This document shows, in pieces, positions 5,697-5,698 of a stretch of 5,698 nt of DNA. The notes beneath the pieces were generated by a model, which was not told where the DNA came from, searched no databases, and saw only the letters and a program-made list of their open reading frames with translations. The first letter of the stretch is position 1. The number at the start of each line of letters is the position of its first letter. Position numbers and translations under genes: made by a program. The DNA is from Candidatus Altarchaeales archaeon A3 (GTDB lineage Archaea > Altiarchaeota > Altiarchaeia > Altiarchaeales > Altiarchaeaceae), in contig MTER01000112.1 of assembly GCA_002083985.1 (NCBI GenBank), forward strand, positions 1 through 5,698. The letters run 5' to 3'.

Positions 5697-5698
5697 CA

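Overview
The window is AT-rich and looks archaeal. Three things point that way. The plus-strand gene matches a methyltransferase family I know from archaea (COG2521). The FtsZ sequences carry archaeal FtsZ2-type signatures (PFxLERAR, DNN, PSLINLD). The minus-strand genes have TATA-like boxes and poly-T tracts and no Shine-Dalgarno sequences. The lineage cannot be fixed from this window; a low-GC euryarchaeal, Altiarchaeota-like or DPANN genome would all fit.

Layout. At 65-745 (+) is a predicted SAM-dependent methyltransferase. From 746 to 1789 there is about 1 kb without a convincing gene. It holds a long hairpin (872-944), a pair of facing imperfect inverted repeats bracketing about 320 bp (958-1281), a few small repeats and A/T tracts. 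At 1790-2842 (-) is a 350-residue stand-alone FtsZ, then a 113-bp gap with a poly-T terminator candidate and a TATA box. At 2956-5460 (-) is the main item: one uninterrupted reading frame of 834 codons encoding two complete FtsZ GTPase modules head to tail, joined by a disordered linker of about 110 residues rich in Gln, Pro and Tyr. The last 230 bp hold the promoter of this gene, an operator-like repeat cluster and possibly the tail end of another minus-strand gene.

How the genes may work together. The window encodes three FtsZ2-type domains in two proteins, all on the same strand. Each domain keeps the nucleotide-binding loops and the catalytic T7 loop (NLDxAD), so all three look able to bind GTP and to complete the active site of a neighbouring subunit. 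The natural inference is a locally duplicated cytokinesis (or FtsZ-like filament) locus in which one product is a covalent FtsZ dimer, possibly copolymerising with the stand-alone FtsZ. The two halves of the fusion are clearly diverged, and only the second is followed by a C-terminal peptide, so they probably have different roles. The methyltransferase converges on this locus and has no evident functional link to it.
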